Shown here one piece after another: positions 1-9,512 of a stretch of 42,312 nt of DNA. The stretch is from positions 1-42,312 of the forward strand of contig JAUTCS010000087.1 in assembly GCA_030673825.1 (NCBI GenBank). The letters run 5' to 3'. Position 1 is the first letter of the stretch. The number at the start of each line of letters is the position of its first letter. Origin of the DNA: Verrucomicrobiota bacterium JB024. Lineage in GTDB: Bacteria; Verrucomicrobiota; Verrucomicrobiia; Opitutales; Cerasicoccaceae. Made by a program: the position numbers and the translations under genes. Below the pieces are notes generated by a model that was given only the letters and a program-made list of their open reading frames with translations, had not been told where the DNA came from and did no database searches.

Positions 1-2
1 CT

Positions 3-60
3 GGTCCCTCCAGAACCGAGAAGCTCCACCAGTTGCTCGACGTGCAGGCAGGGGTCAACT
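3..60 (+). CDS. C-terminal end of an unidentified protein (partial)
   Basis: An open frame enters from the left edge, encodes GPSRTEKLHQLLDVQAGVN and stops with TGA at 58-60. It reads more like a protein end than the other two frames, and a strong terminator hairpin starts 11 bases after the stop, as expected for the end of a plus-strand gene. The piece is too short to assign a family. The alternative is that the window edge is non-coding. Confidence 0.35.
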
Positions 61-71
61 GAAGGGGTATT

Positions 72-104
72 AAAAGAAGCCGTCTGCACCAAGCGGCTTC
101 TTTT
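72..104. terminator. Bidirectional rho-independent terminator
   Basis: AAAAGAAGCCG at 72-82 pairs perfectly with CGGCTTCTTTT at 94-104 around an 11-base loop, and T-runs flank it on both strands. It lies between the partial plus-strand gene ending at 60 and the minus-strand GH2-like gene ending at 225, so it can serve both converging transcripts. Confidence 0.85.
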
Positions 105-224
105 TACCTGGGAGAGGAGACGACTTAAAAGCTACCCACAAAGCAAATATTAATCATTACATACACATCAGCTCGGCATGATGCTTTACAGGAGTGTGTT
201 GCAAGGCATTTGGTCTGTACATGG

Positions 225-3200
225 CTACCAGCGATAGTAGCGATAGGGGTCGTCTCCCAGAGGAAAGTCGTTGCGGTAGTCCGTCGAATACCAGCCGTCG
301 AACAGCTGCTTATTCTCCACGGTATTCAGCCGCAAAAGTATGTCCCCGTGGTTGCCCAGCACCCCACCGTTCTGGTAATTGTCAAACACGCGGACGGTCA
401 GGACATTTTCACCCGCGCGGACAAGCTTGCCGGGGATCACGTACCGCCTGTCATAGCCCCACGGGGCCTCATGCTCCGAGCCGGTTTTTCCGATTTCGAC
501 GCCGTTAAAATAAACGTTATCGTAATCATCGACCTTCCCGAGTTCCAGCACGAGGTCGCACCCCTGCCATTGGGACGGAATGCTCACTGAGCGCTGAAAG
601 ACACTCTCGCCGTCAAAGGTGCTCCAGGCTTCACCAAGACTTTCCTGGAACGCAGGCAGTATGACCTCCTCGCCATCCAGCATTCGACCGCTTCGGATAA
701 TCCGCCGGGCCTCCTCGCTGAGCCCCGGATCCTCGGCCTTTCTCGTGCGGCTGCTGGCCCCGGCTGGTAGCGTATACGTCCGCATTGCATCCCATGTTCC
801 CGCCAAACTTAACGCCTCCGGCGGTCGCCCGCTCATGTCCGCAGATACGTTGAAAAGCTGCCCACGATTCGCAAAACGGGCTCCCAGGTTGCTGAGCAAC
901 TGCGCGATGATACGATAGCTGCGCCAGCGGGTGATGCGTAAATAGGTTTTCGTGTCTGCCTGATACATATCCGGATCGAAACGGCTGAAGACTATCACGC
1001 CCTTGTCAATACGCTCCCGGGCCAACAAGCCGTTGGCGCCAATCTCTATCCCACTCCCCGCATCCGGTACGAGCAGCTCAAGCGCCACCGGCGCGCGCAC
1101 ATGCAGGTCGCCCACGGAGAGACCAGCGCACTCCGACCAGTCGGGCACCTCCGCGCTGCCGCTGTACGCAGGGGTGGCTTGAGTCTTCCCCTCCAAGGGG
1201 GAACCCGGCAGAGAGAAAACCCGGCCACCGGCGGCCGCGAATGCCTCTACGCGCTCAGCACTGATCTTCGACTCTGGGGCAATGATCAACAGTCCGCAGC
1301 CCGCGGGGATGTCCTGTCCGTCGATACGTTCATAGTCCAGCCCCATTGCGGCCAGCAGAGCTGCCCAGCGTCCGGAACCACTGTAGCAGGTCTGACCAGC
1401 CACATCGGACGGCTGTGTAGGCCGAGGATGAGAAAGGATTTTATGCGCCAACTTACGCGCTGCCGGATCCACTCCCGCGTGATCCTCCAGGTCGAGTTGG
1501 CACAGAATCACCTCTCCCGCGCCTTCACGCATGAGCATGAGCGGCGAGTAGAGGCTCCCGAAACCAGTCTCGAGCAGCGGTGTCCAATTGCCGGCATGAG
1601 GCTTCTCCACCGGGGCCGAGCTGACGCCTCCGCGGTTGCTCCAGTGCCATCCATGCACCGGATAGGACGTGCTCGATTGAGGCTGATCGTCGCCGATGAC
1701 AGGCAGGAGGCTGCTGTGTCCGCTCCAGTCCCGCAAATCATCCGCATCGATGTCTCCGAGCCACTCCGCCGCCCCCGGGATGGGGAACACCCGCCGCTCC
1801 ACGAAGGCACCCGTACGGAAGCCTGCGCTCTGCTCGAGCCAGTCCGGCTGCTGTTGCAGGACAACGACACGCCCGCCCGCGCGGGCAAAGGCGTTGATAT
1901 CGCCGGGCATGGGCACCCCGCTGGTGAAAGCCTCCCGTCCGATGACCAGCGTACCCGGCCGAGGCTGTCCATTCCAGTCCTCTAACGAATAACCCATCTC
2001 CTTCAGCATGGTACTGCTTTTGCCCATCGGGTCGAAAACCATGAGCACTTCATTCGCCTGCGCCTCATCTCGGTAGAGCCGGAAATCGAAGCAATCTGTC
2101 AGTTCTTCCCCGCCCATGGTGGCCGTCAGCTCGATGACCCCGTCCTGCGTTTCGCGATCAATGGAGGGGGCCGTGAAAACCAACGGTAATATCTCGGTAT
2201 GGGAGGGCTCGATTACGCCATCGCCGCTGCCCGAACCCACCGTCTTGCCTGCCAGGTAGGCTGTCCAGGTGAAATGGTACGGTTGAGCCTCGCGCGTGTC
2301 GTTAAGCAGCGCGATGGCTTTCTCGATCTTCTCGCCAGCGACGAAGTGATGGTCTTTGGCCGTAAAGGCGGCAATATCCCCGTCGGACTGGGGGGCGCAT
2401 ATCCAGGCGACTGTCGGCGCGAACGCGTTGGCCATGGCTTCGGATGCCGGAGTCGGGTCCATAGCCATCTCGCTCATGCCGTAGCGCTCGTAAGGCGTCA
2501 ACTCCGGCACATAGGCACCACGCCTTCCAGGTTCGAACGGCCCGCTCACCTGCTGCGGCTGTGTCTTGGGGCCCTGGACGGGCTTTTCCCAAAAGTAGTC
2601 CAGATGCCAATACAGCGGCGAGGCCGGTGCGTTCATCGTTCGCCAGCCGAGGTAAACCCGCTGGGCGAACCGGGCGGCAATCTGGTTATCCAAAGTGCTC
2701 TCCGGTGGGTAGAACGAGCGGTATTCCTGACCCTTTTTGAAATACTTGGGGTTAACCTCGCGCAAGGCGGCATCCTCCTGCCGGTAGGCATCGGGCCCCA
2801 GGTAGGAAGCCGCGAACTCCGTCATCAGGCTCTCGGACTGGGTGGCTCCCTTCCAGCCGTTGCGCCCACGACGACCATCCATATGCGCCACAAATCCGAA
2901 CTCCACCGGCATGTACGGCATGTCTCCCATCGCCATATAACGCGAGAGCCACTCCTCCTGCTCCTGCAAGGGCATCCAGGATAGGTAATTGTTGATGCTG
3001 TGATAATCACCCGCCGCCGCGCCATGATGGAAGGTCACGGGCCGCGTTGGGTCGAGGGCCCGGATGGCGTCGTTGGCTTGGTGCGCCCCATCGAGCAGGT
3101 TCATGTAGTTGGTGTCTTCGCGCGGAGTGAGCCGCTCCCGGTTGCCGAGAACGGTGGGGTCCTGGTCGTAGCGCAGGGGCAGCCGGTTGGGGCTGTGGAT

Positions 3201-4619
3201 CCACATGAGCACGCTCGGGTGGTTGCGCAGGCGCTTAATCTCCCGATCGGTCAGGCGAAGCCATTCCGCCCGCTCCTCATCCGCTGAATCCCAGCGGTTG
3301 ACGAACTCCCGGACACTGCCCACCGGCGCGATCACCGGCCACCCCTTCAGGTCCGCGCGCTCACACCACAGGTCGAGCATACGGGTCGTGCCGCGCACAT
3401 AATGATCCCAGGGCCAGAACTCCTGGATATTCCCGCCGAGGGAAATCATGCCGTCGATGGCCCCGTCCATCCGCTCAATGGAAACGACTTCGCGGTCATG
3501 CCAGTTGCGGGCGCTGTTGCGCGGGCGCAAGCGGAACTCCTTGCCGTTGAGCATGAACTTGCGTCCCTCGATCCAAAACTCGCGAAAACCGAAGACCTGC
3601 GTGATCTCGTCGTCCACACCTTCGCCGCTCACGCTCAGGCGCAGCGTGTAGAGATTGGGCTGGAGAAAGTCCCAGAGCGCGGGGTCTTCCCAATCGAAGG
3701 CGATCTCGATCTCAGCCGGATCGATGTCTCCCAAAGTGATTAACTCTTCGTATTCATTTTCAACTACACCATCTTCATTGACACACTCCGCGTGGACCCG
3801 CACTAGCTCAGGCAGGTCGCCACCGGCTAGAGCGAAAGAAACCCTCAGGCGCTTCTCGCGGGTCGAAGGCTGCACAAAAACATCCTCGATAAAGGGGCCC
3901 GGCTTGCGGCTGACCAGGAACACGTCGCCGGTGAGCCCGCGGTTGTCCAGGTCGATCTTTTTGGTAAAGGTAAGATTACCGGCGTCTCCCATGTACTCGG
4001 TCACCTCGGTCTTATCGAGCGCCGCCACGACGCGCAGATCCAGCATGGCAGGCTGCCCGGCTTCGGCCAGTCCCGTGATCTCGACTTCGCCGCCAGGCCA
4101 ACCGACAAAACCGGCCTTTTGCCCGTCGATAAAGACCTCCGCATCCGTGCAGACACGGTCAAGCTCCACGAAGAGCCGCCGCCCCTCCCACCCGTCGGGT
4201 ACAACGATCTCCCGGCGGTACCACGCAGCGTTGATCTCAGCCGCGCCTTTACTGCGGTTGTTGGCATTGAAGTTTTTCCAGGCCTTCCCCGTCCCGGCCT
4301 GTTCGACACCCGGCATTTTTTTAAGAACCGTGCTCCATGCGCCGGGGACCCAGATCGTCCCCCAGCCCTCCAGCGGGGCCTCCCGACTGCTTGCGGGGGT
4401 GAACTGCCACAAGCCATTGAGGCAACGGCGCGCACGGGTGTGGCTGAGCTCCTCCACCGGCTCCTCTCCCCAGAAGAGCGTCTGCCCGGATGGCGATAGC
4501 TCAAGCGCAGGTGCGCCCCCCCCTCCTGCTTGTCCCTGCGCACTTCCGGTTATTGCGGGGAGCGTCAGCAACACAAGCGGGATAATAAAAACGGGTAACT
4601 TCAAAGTTTTCTCCTTCAT
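225..4619 (-). CDS. Large secreted GH2-like (beta-galactosidase superfamily) protein
   Basis: About 1464 residues from the ATG at 4619; an upstream in-frame TTG at 4628 is less likely. The N-terminus is a signal peptide (MKEKTLKLPVFIIPLVLL, cleavage near SAQGQ), so the product is exported. A jelly-roll sugar-binding domain (about 80-250) and a beta-sandwich precede a TIM-barrel region (about 370-680), as in glycoside hydrolase family 2. The nucleophile motif is visible as PVEFG near residue 576. The usual acid/base 'NE' after NHPSVLMW reads HSPNR, near residue 480, so the expected Glu is absent. A middle part (about 850-1200) resembles amidotransferase/ThuA-like folds, and a second galactose-binding-like domain ends the protein at DDPYRYYRW. 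It is last in a minus-strand cluster with two sulfatases and a transporter. A role in trimming a sulfated glycan is inferred. It may be inactive or use a different mechanism. Confidence 0.85.
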   Translation of the reverse strand: MKEKTLKLPVFIIPLVLLTLPAITGSAQGQAGGGGAPALELSPSGQTLFWGEEPVEELSHTRARRCLNGLWQFTPASSREAPLEGWGTIWVPGAWSTVLKKMPGVEQAGTGKAWKNFNANNRSKGAAEINAAWYRREIVVPDGWEGRRLFVELDRVCTDAEVFIDGQKAGFVGWPGGEVEITGLAEAGQPAMLDLRVVAALDKTEVTEYMGDAGNLTFTKKIDLDNRGLTGDVFLVSRKPGPFIEDVFVQPSTREKRLRVSFALAGGDLPELVRVHAECVNEDGVVENEYEELITLGDIDPAEIEIAFDWEDPALWDFLQPNLYTLRLSVSGEGVDDEITQVFGFREFWIEGRKFMLNGKEFRLRPRNSARNWHDREVVSIERMDGAIDGMISLGGNIQEFWPWDHYVRGTTRMLDLWCERADLKGWPVIAPVGSVREFVNRWDSADEERAEWLRLTDREIKRLRNHPSVLMWIHSPNRLPLRYDQDPTVLGNRERLTPREDTNYMNLLDGAHQANDAIRALDPTRPVTFHHGAAAGDYHSINNYLSWMPLQEQEEWLSRYMAMGDMPYMPVEFGFVAHMDGRRGRNGWKGATQSESLMTEFAASYLGPDAYRQEDAALREVNPKYFKKGQEYRSFYPPESTLDNQIAARFAQRVYLGWRTMNAPASPLYWHLDYFWEKPVQGPKTQPQQVSGPFEPGRRGAYVPELTPYERYGMSEMAMDPTPASEAMANAFAPTVAWICAPQSDGDIAAFTAKDHHFVAGEKIEKAIALLNDTREAQPYHFTWTAYLAGKTVGSGSGDGVIEPSHTEILPLVFTAPSIDRETQDGVIELTATMGGEELTDCFDFRLYRDEAQANEVLMVFDPMGKSSTMLKEMGYSLEDWNGQPRPGTLVIGREAFTSGVPMPGDINAFARAGGRVVVLQQQPDWLEQSAGFRTGAFVERRVFPIPGAAEWLGDIDADDLRDWSGHSSLLPVIGDDQPQSSTSYPVHGWHWSNRGGVSSAPVEKPHAGNWTPLLETGFGSLYSPLMLMREGAGEVILCQLDLEDHAGVDPAARKLAHKILSHPRPTQPSDVAGQTCYSGSGRWAALLAAMGLDYERIDGQDIPAGCGLLIIAPESKISAERVEAFAAAGGRVFSLPGSPLEGKTQATPAYSGSAEVPDWSECAGLSVGDLHVRAPVALELLVPDAGSGIEIGANGLLARERIDKGVIVFSRFDPDMYQADTKTYLRITRWRSYRIIAQLLSNLGARFANRGQLFNVSADMSGRPPEALSLAGTWDAMRTYTLPAGASSRTRKAEDPGLSEEARRIIRSGRMLDGEEVILPAFQESLGEAWSTFDGESVFQRSVSIPSQWQGCDLVLELGKVDDYDNVYFNGVEIGKTGSEHEAPWGYDRRYVIPGKLVRAGENVLTVRVFDNYQNGGVLGNHGDILLRLNTVENKQLFDGWYSTDYRNDFPLGDDPYRYYRW

Positions 4620-4697
4620 GGGGAACAAGCGTTATTGGATGTGTCGAACGGGATTTTCAGTAGCGACTGAAGTGTAACAGCCCTGGATTATCAGGTA

Positions 4698-6212
4698 CTA
4701 TCTGGACGAGGTCGGCTCCTCCTTTTCTTCCTCATCGGTGGATTGCACAGCCTTGAGCGTCGCCGCGGTCATGGCGTCGATGTCCCAATAGCCCCGATCA
4801 TAGTAGGCGTTGAGGGTCGTGCCGGGGGCGTTCGGGGCGTTGGTCTCGGGCAAGAACCGGGCGAGCTCGGTTTTGACGGAAGCATAGACCGGATCGCCCG
4901 CCAGGTTGGTCCATTCGTTCGGATCCTCGCGGATCTTATACAGCTCCTCGTCTCCGTTGAAGTAGCGGAGGTAGCGCCACTGCGAAGTGCTTACCGCGTG
5001 GTTGTTCTCGCCTGCGGTGGTCAACGCCGCGTACGGCCAGGGGGCATCCACATCCTCCAGCAGAGGGCTGATGTCGCGTCCCTCCAGCTTGTGAGCAGGC
5101 TCGGGCAACCCGGCAAGCGAAACCAACGTCGGATAAAGGTCCAGCAGTTGCACCGGCGCATCGCAAATCTTACCGGCCAACTTATGCGGCACCACGATGA
5201 TCAGCGGCACCCGGTCCGCTTCCCGCCACAGGGTGAACTTCGTCCACGCTTTTTTCTCGCCGAGGTTGTAGCCGTGATCCGTCCACAACACCACGATAGT
5301 GTTGTCCGCATAGGGACTCTCCGCAAGTGCGTCCAACACCTTGCCGACCTGTTTGTCCGTAAACTCGACGCAAGCCAGATACGCCTGAAGCGCCTCGTCG
5401 TACCAGTCGTTCTTCGCGATAACCTCCTCCACCGCGTAGCGTCCCTTGTGCAGGTAACGGCTGAAAAACACGCCCGCCTCCGACACATCGTCGAGGTCAT
5501 CAGCCTTCTTCGGCACGGGCGGCAGCCCGCTCGAGGGAGAGAAGTCATCGAAATACGACTGCGGGACCTTCCACGGCAGGTGTGGCCGGTAGAAGCCTAC
5601 CCCGAGAAAAAACGGCTGCGGCAGCCCCTGCTCCAGTCGCTTCACCGCCCACTCCGCATGCATGTAGTCTCCCTGCGCCTCGTCCCCCTCGACGGTGGGG
5701 CCCCACTTGACGTTGGCCCAAGGGTGGTAACGTTTCGCATAGCTGCCGCTGCTAGCGATCCGGGGCTTGTCGATAGAGGGCCAATACTCGTCCCACTCCT
5801 CCGGGTCCGGGCCATGCCCCTCGGCCGTACTACCGTGATGCAGCTTACCGGTGCCGATTGTGGTGTAACCGTTGTTGCGGAAGTGCTCGGGGAGGGTCTC
5901 CACCTCCATGGACGGAATCTCGCGGCGCTGTTGGAAGCCGTAGGCCCCCGTCGTCGAGGGCAGCAGCCCGGTCATCAGACTGTTGCGCGATGCCGCGCAC
6001 ATCGGTGACTGGCAATAGGCATTCGTGAAGGAAACCCCTTCGGCCGAGAGACGGTCGATGTTGGGCGTGCGGGCGGAGGGATGCTCGTCTGGGAAATAGC
6101 CCACATAGTTCCTCAAATCGTCGATCGCGATAAAGAGGATATTGGGCTTCTGCTCCTGGGCGCAAAGAGATGCGGCACCGAGCAGGATAAGGAAGGGGGC
6201 AAGTTTGAGCAT
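4698..6212 (-). CDS. Exported formylglycine-dependent sulfatase
   Basis: A sulfatase of about 504 residues that should hydrolyse sulfate esters, probably on a polysaccharide or oligosaccharide. The first ATG is at 6212; a TTG at 6230 would add six residues. The ATG start gives a clean signal peptide (MLKLAPFLILLGAASLCA), so it acts outside the cytoplasm. NILFIAIDDLR carries the metal-binding Asp pair. The active-site motif is CAASR, the C-x-A-S-R variant in which Cys is oxidised to formylglycine. A downstream TDHG supplies further metal ligands. The iduronate-2-sulfatase-like layout (DDLRNYVG, HLPWKVP) is recognisable. It lies 78 bp upstream of the GH2-like gene and 74 bp downstream of another sulfatase, all in the same direction, which suggests one transcript. 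No maturation enzyme is visible in the window. Confidence 0.93.
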   Translation of the reverse strand: MLKLAPFLILLGAASLCAQEQKPNILFIAIDDLRNYVGYFPDEHPSARTPNIDRLSAEGVSFTNAYCQSPMCAASRNSLMTGLLPSTTGAYGFQQRREIPSMEVETLPEHFRNNGYTTIGTGKLHHGSTAEGHGPDPEEWDEYWPSIDKPRIASSGSYAKRYHPWANVKWGPTVEGDEAQGDYMHAEWAVKRLEQGLPQPFFLGVGFYRPHLPWKVPQSYFDDFSPSSGLPPVPKKADDLDDVSEAGVFFSRYLHKGRYAVEEVIAKNDWYDEALQAYLACVEFTDKQVGKVLDALAESPYADNTIVVLWTDHGYNLGEKKAWTKFTLWREADRVPLIIVVPHKLAGKICDAPVQLLDLYPTLVSLAGLPEPAHKLEGRDISPLLEDVDAPWPYAALTTAGENNHAVSTSQWRYLRYFNGDEELYKIREDPNEWTNLAGDPVYASVKTELARFLPETNAPNAPGTTLNAYYDRGYWDIDAMTAATLKAVQSTDEEEKEEPTSSR

Positions 6213-6286
6213 GGATGGATATTCTATCAATGATGGTGGTTGTCAGTCCAGTCGAAGAGGCGAGAGCTACTTCACGGAGTTTATAT

Positions 6287-7813
6287 TCAACGGCCTGGTA
6301 CCGACACGGGAGCGGAGACAGGCAACGGCGCCGGTTCACGATGCGCACCCAATGTAGTCATCAGATCCTTCGTCACGTCGCGGGAATCATTCAGCCAGGG
6401 CACGACATCCCCGGTCTCGATGGTAAAGTCGAGCACACGCCGACGGCACTCCTCAATGAGTGCCGTGTAGGCGGGATCTTCGATAACGTTGCGGCATTCG
6501 CACGGGTCTTTCTCCAGATCGTAAAACTCGTCCGCCTCTTTCGCACGGTAAACATACTTGTAGTGTGGTGTTCGGCACATGACGGCCTTGCCATGGGCAA
6601 CGTCGTCGGTCTTCTGAATGTAGGTGCGCGGCCAATACAAAGAGGCGGAATCGTCAGCACTGGCTTCAGAGCAGTGTATCTCACCCTTGCACCGGCCACC
6701 TTCGCAGAAAACCGCCTCTCGGTGCAGCCCATCCCTCTCCAACAGGTGTGTCAGTGAGCGCCCGAAGTGAGAATAGGCCGGAGCGATGCCCGCCAACTCG
6801 TAAACTGTGGCCGGGATGTCGAGCAGTTCGACCAGCGCAGCGCGGTTACCCGGACGGCATGGACGCGAGGCCGGAGGCTTCAGGAGGAAGGGCACGCGTG
6901 TCAGACAGTCTTCGAACAGGTTCTGCGCCTTCTCCACCAAGCCGTAATCGCCGGTGTAATCCCCATGGTCGGAAAAGAAAAAGAACGCAGTGTCATCGTA
7001 CATACCCGCACGTTTGAGCGCCTGGATGATTCGCCCGACCTGGGCATCCACCCGCGCACACATCCCGTAGTAGGTCGCCCGCAGCTCGTTCCACCAGGCC
7101 TCATCGTGGCCGTCGAGGGCCTGGCGCTCGCGGATCTTGCCTTGCATGACCGGTTTGCCCGGAGCGATCTCATCGGCACGGATGCGCGGTGGCAGGGCTT
7201 CGCGGTCGATACGGCTGAAGTAGGGCTCCTCGACACCATAGGGCGGATGCGGATATTGCAGGGCAAGGAAAAGGCACAGCGGTTCGTCCCCGCGATGGGC
7301 GGCAATGACACGCTCGGCTTCGAGCACATGGCACCAGTCCTGGTCCAGATAGACCTCTTCGCCCGGGTGTTTATTCAGGCATCCGGCGAACATGGAGAAA
7401 TCCTGAGGGGAAGGCCGCCAGGATTCGTCCACGTGGAGGTTCTCGTGCACCGGGCTCGGCCAGTAGCGCACATGACAGGCGCTCTCGACATCAGTCGTCA
7501 GGTCGTTCTTGCCGCCCCACCACACATGCCAGCCCGCTTCCTTGAGGTGGTGAAACATGGTCGGCTCGTCCTCATGCAGCAGGTGCGTCATGGAGCGCTT
7601 ACCCCGCGTGTGCGGATACCATCCGGTCGTGAAGCTACACCGGCTTGGCGTGCAGACCGGGTTCTGGCAAAAGGCCCGCCCGAAGGAGACCGCATCAGTC
7701 CGGGCAAGACTGTCGAGTTCCGGCGTCGACGCCGCCGGATTTCCCTGGTGCCCCATGACATCCCCGCGCCACTGGTCGGGGTTGAAAAATACGAAGTGAG
7801 GTTGCTTTGCCAT
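6287..7813 (-). CDS. Cytoplasmic-type sulfatase
   Basis: 508 residues from an ATG, with no signal peptide, so it probably acts in the cytoplasm on imported sulfated oligosaccharides or monosaccharides. The formylglycine motif CTPSR is at residues 54-58, within CQNPVCTPSRCSFTTG. The N-terminal metal motif is FFNPDQWRGD (Asp-Gln rather than Asp-Asp), common in this arylsulfatase/phosphodiesterase branch. FFFSDHGDYTGDYGL supplies the second metal site. It sits between the GPH transporter and the exported sulfatase on the same strand, which fits import followed by intracellular desulfation. The substrate is unknown. Confidence 0.93.
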   Translation of the reverse strand: MAKQPHFVFFNPDQWRGDVMGHQGNPAASTPELDSLARTDAVSFGRAFCQNPVCTPSRCSFTTGWYPHTRGKRSMTHLLHEDEPTMFHHLKEAGWHVWWGGKNDLTTDVESACHVRYWPSPVHENLHVDESWRPSPQDFSMFAGCLNKHPGEEVYLDQDWCHVLEAERVIAAHRGDEPLCLFLALQYPHPPYGVEEPYFSRIDREALPPRIRADEIAPGKPVMQGKIRERQALDGHDEAWWNELRATYYGMCARVDAQVGRIIQALKRAGMYDDTAFFFFSDHGDYTGDYGLVEKAQNLFEDCLTRVPFLLKPPASRPCRPGNRAALVELLDIPATVYELAGIAPAYSHFGRSLTHLLERDGLHREAVFCEGGRCKGEIHCSEASADDSASLYWPRTYIQKTDDVAHGKAVMCRTPHYKYVYRAKEADEFYDLEKDPCECRNVIEDPAYTALIEECRRRVLDFTIETGDVVPWLNDSRDVTKDLMTTLGAHREPAPLPVSAPVSVPGR

Positions 7814-7870
7814 AATCTTAAAAGGGGTGCCAGACGCCCGCGCAGGAGCGCTCCAAGAATCGGTAACGGG

Positions 7871-9319
7871 TCATAGTTTTCCCCTCCGGACTTCCAGTTG
7901 GCCACGGATGGCCGCCATGCCTTTACGGTTAAGCGGGTAAAGCATCATGAACGCCAACCCAAGGCTCCAGACGACCACCGGCAGCACAATGAAGGTCCAC
8001 TTCATGCGAGCGAGGACCTCCGGCGGCTGCTCGGCCACGCCGACGTCGAAGCCGGTCAGCGTCAGGGTAAGTCCCCCCAGCCCCATCGCGCAGGTCATCG
8101 CCGCCTTGATGAACCAGGAGTAGAAGGCGTTCAGCGCGCCCTCGCGGCGGCGGGTGGTTTGCAGTTCATCATAGTCCGCCACGTCTGCCTTCATCGACGG
8201 CAGAAACAGCCAAACCGCGGCGAGTGCACCGGACTCCATCACGGCAGGGATCAGTTGGAGGTAGGGCAACTCGGGGTTCAGGCAAACCCCATAGAGCAGA
8301 TGTCCGCAGATCCCCATGACGAAGAGAAAGGACACCACCAGCTTCTTGTCGAAAATCTCACTCAACCACGTCCACAGCGGGATCGTACAAATACCGAACA
8401 CCAGCATGGCGGTGAACTTCCAGCCCTCGACAATAGTGGCGTCAGCGAGCTTGCCCGCGTTGACGAAGTAGATGTTGACGTACTGCCCGAGACTGGCGAT
8501 GGAGGCGTTGCCCAGCACCAGGAAGAAGGAAACCCCGATCAGGTACCACAGCGGTCTGCACCGGAACGACTCGCGGATACTTGTCCAGAAGGGGTCGCGG
8601 GTCTGCTTACTCGTTTCCGTCTCATAATAGCGCTCACGCACGAAGATCACCGGTAGCAGCCCCATCACGATGATGACTCCCGCCATCACCCAACTGCATA
8701 TCTGGAGCCCGGTAACGATATCCGCCTCTCCTGTCTCCGGATTCGCGAACCACTGGCTGGCCAGGATCGCCATTACCCAGCCCCCGGCCAGTGAAACGAG
8801 TTTGCCGAACAGAGCCGTCCAGGCCATCAGGCGCGTGCGCTCGTCGTAATTCGGAGTCAGCTCCAGCTGCAGCGCGAAATACGGCATCGACCAGCAGGTA
8901 AACGATGTAAAAAAGAGCAGTCCAATAACGACAAGATATAGCAGAACGCCCGTCTCTCCCCAGCCAGAGGGAGGACGCCATAAAAACGGGTACAGAATAC
9001 CGGTCAGAATCGCTCCGGCCGCCATGAATGGACGCCTCCGCCCCCACCGCGTGCGAGCGTTGTCGGAGATGTTCCCCATAATCGGATCGGAGATAGCATC
9101 CCACGCACGCATCAGCATCAGTCCGATCCCCAGTAGCGCCGGGTTGATGCCCAGACCGATATTGAAAAACGGCATCCACAGCACATTGATCGTCAGGTCC
9201 GTCGAGATGTACTGCATCTTCCCGCCAAGACTGAAGGTGATCTTCTGCAGCAGCGGGATGCGGTCGCCCTCGGGGATGCGGGAGCGCTGACGGGATAAAG
9301 TTGGAGGTGGATTTTTCAC
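7871..9319 (-). CDS. GPH-family (MelB-like) sugar:cation symporter
   Basis: A major-facilitator-superfamily transporter of the glycoside-pentoside-hexuronide type, about 482 residues with about 12 hydrophobic segments. The family signature SDNARTRWGRRRPF is present early, after the IPLLQKITFSLGG start region. The frame is open up to 9523, but the extra 68 residues look like translated non-coding DNA and no ATG lies before the conserved start region, so I chose the GTG at 9319. No clear ribosome-binding site precedes it. It is the probable importer for oligosaccharides released by the exported enzymes. It is followed 57 bp later by a cytoplasmic sulfatase gene, suggesting an import-and-desulfate unit. 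Confidence 0.88.
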   Translation of the reverse strand: MKNPPPTLSRQRSRIPEGDRIPLLQKITFSLGGKMQYISTDLTINVLWMPFFNIGLGINPALLGIGLMLMRAWDAISDPIMGNISDNARTRWGRRRPFMAAGAILTGILYPFLWRPPSGWGETGVLLYLVVIGLLFFTSFTCWSMPYFALQLELTPNYDERTRLMAWTALFGKLVSLAGGWVMAILASQWFANPETGEADIVTGLQICSWVMAGVIIVMGLLPVIFVRERYYETETSKQTRDPFWTSIRESFRCRPLWYLIGVSFFLVLGNASIASLGQYVNIYFVNAGKLADATIVEGWKFTAMLVFGICTIPLWTWLSEIFDKKLVVSFLFVMGICGHLLYGVCLNPELPYLQLIPAVMESGALAAVWLFLPSMKADVADYDELQTTRRREGALNAFYSWFIKAAMTCAMGLGGLTLTLTGFDVGVAEQPPEVLARMKWTFIVLPVVVWSLGLAFMMLYPLNRKGMAAIRGQLEVRRGKL

Positions 9320-9512
9320 ACGGTTACCGGGTCGGGAGAAAACGGAAACACGAAGGTCAGGAAGAAAATCGGGAGATAAGGACCGGCTATCGCACCCTGA
9401 AACACGAGCGGCAGGCACAATCCATTCCCGTGGGCTTTGGCAGCCAAAACCCTCTGTCGGATGAAACGAAAGCAAATGGGAACCCAATGAGGCCAGAAGC
9501 CTCGGGGGAACA

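Noticed and set aside
4666-4680. Half-site TGTTACAC (minus strand) upstream of the GH2-like gene
   Set aside because: Only one half of the TGTTACAnGTAACA motif is present. The other half reads TTCAGT, so it was not counted as an operator.
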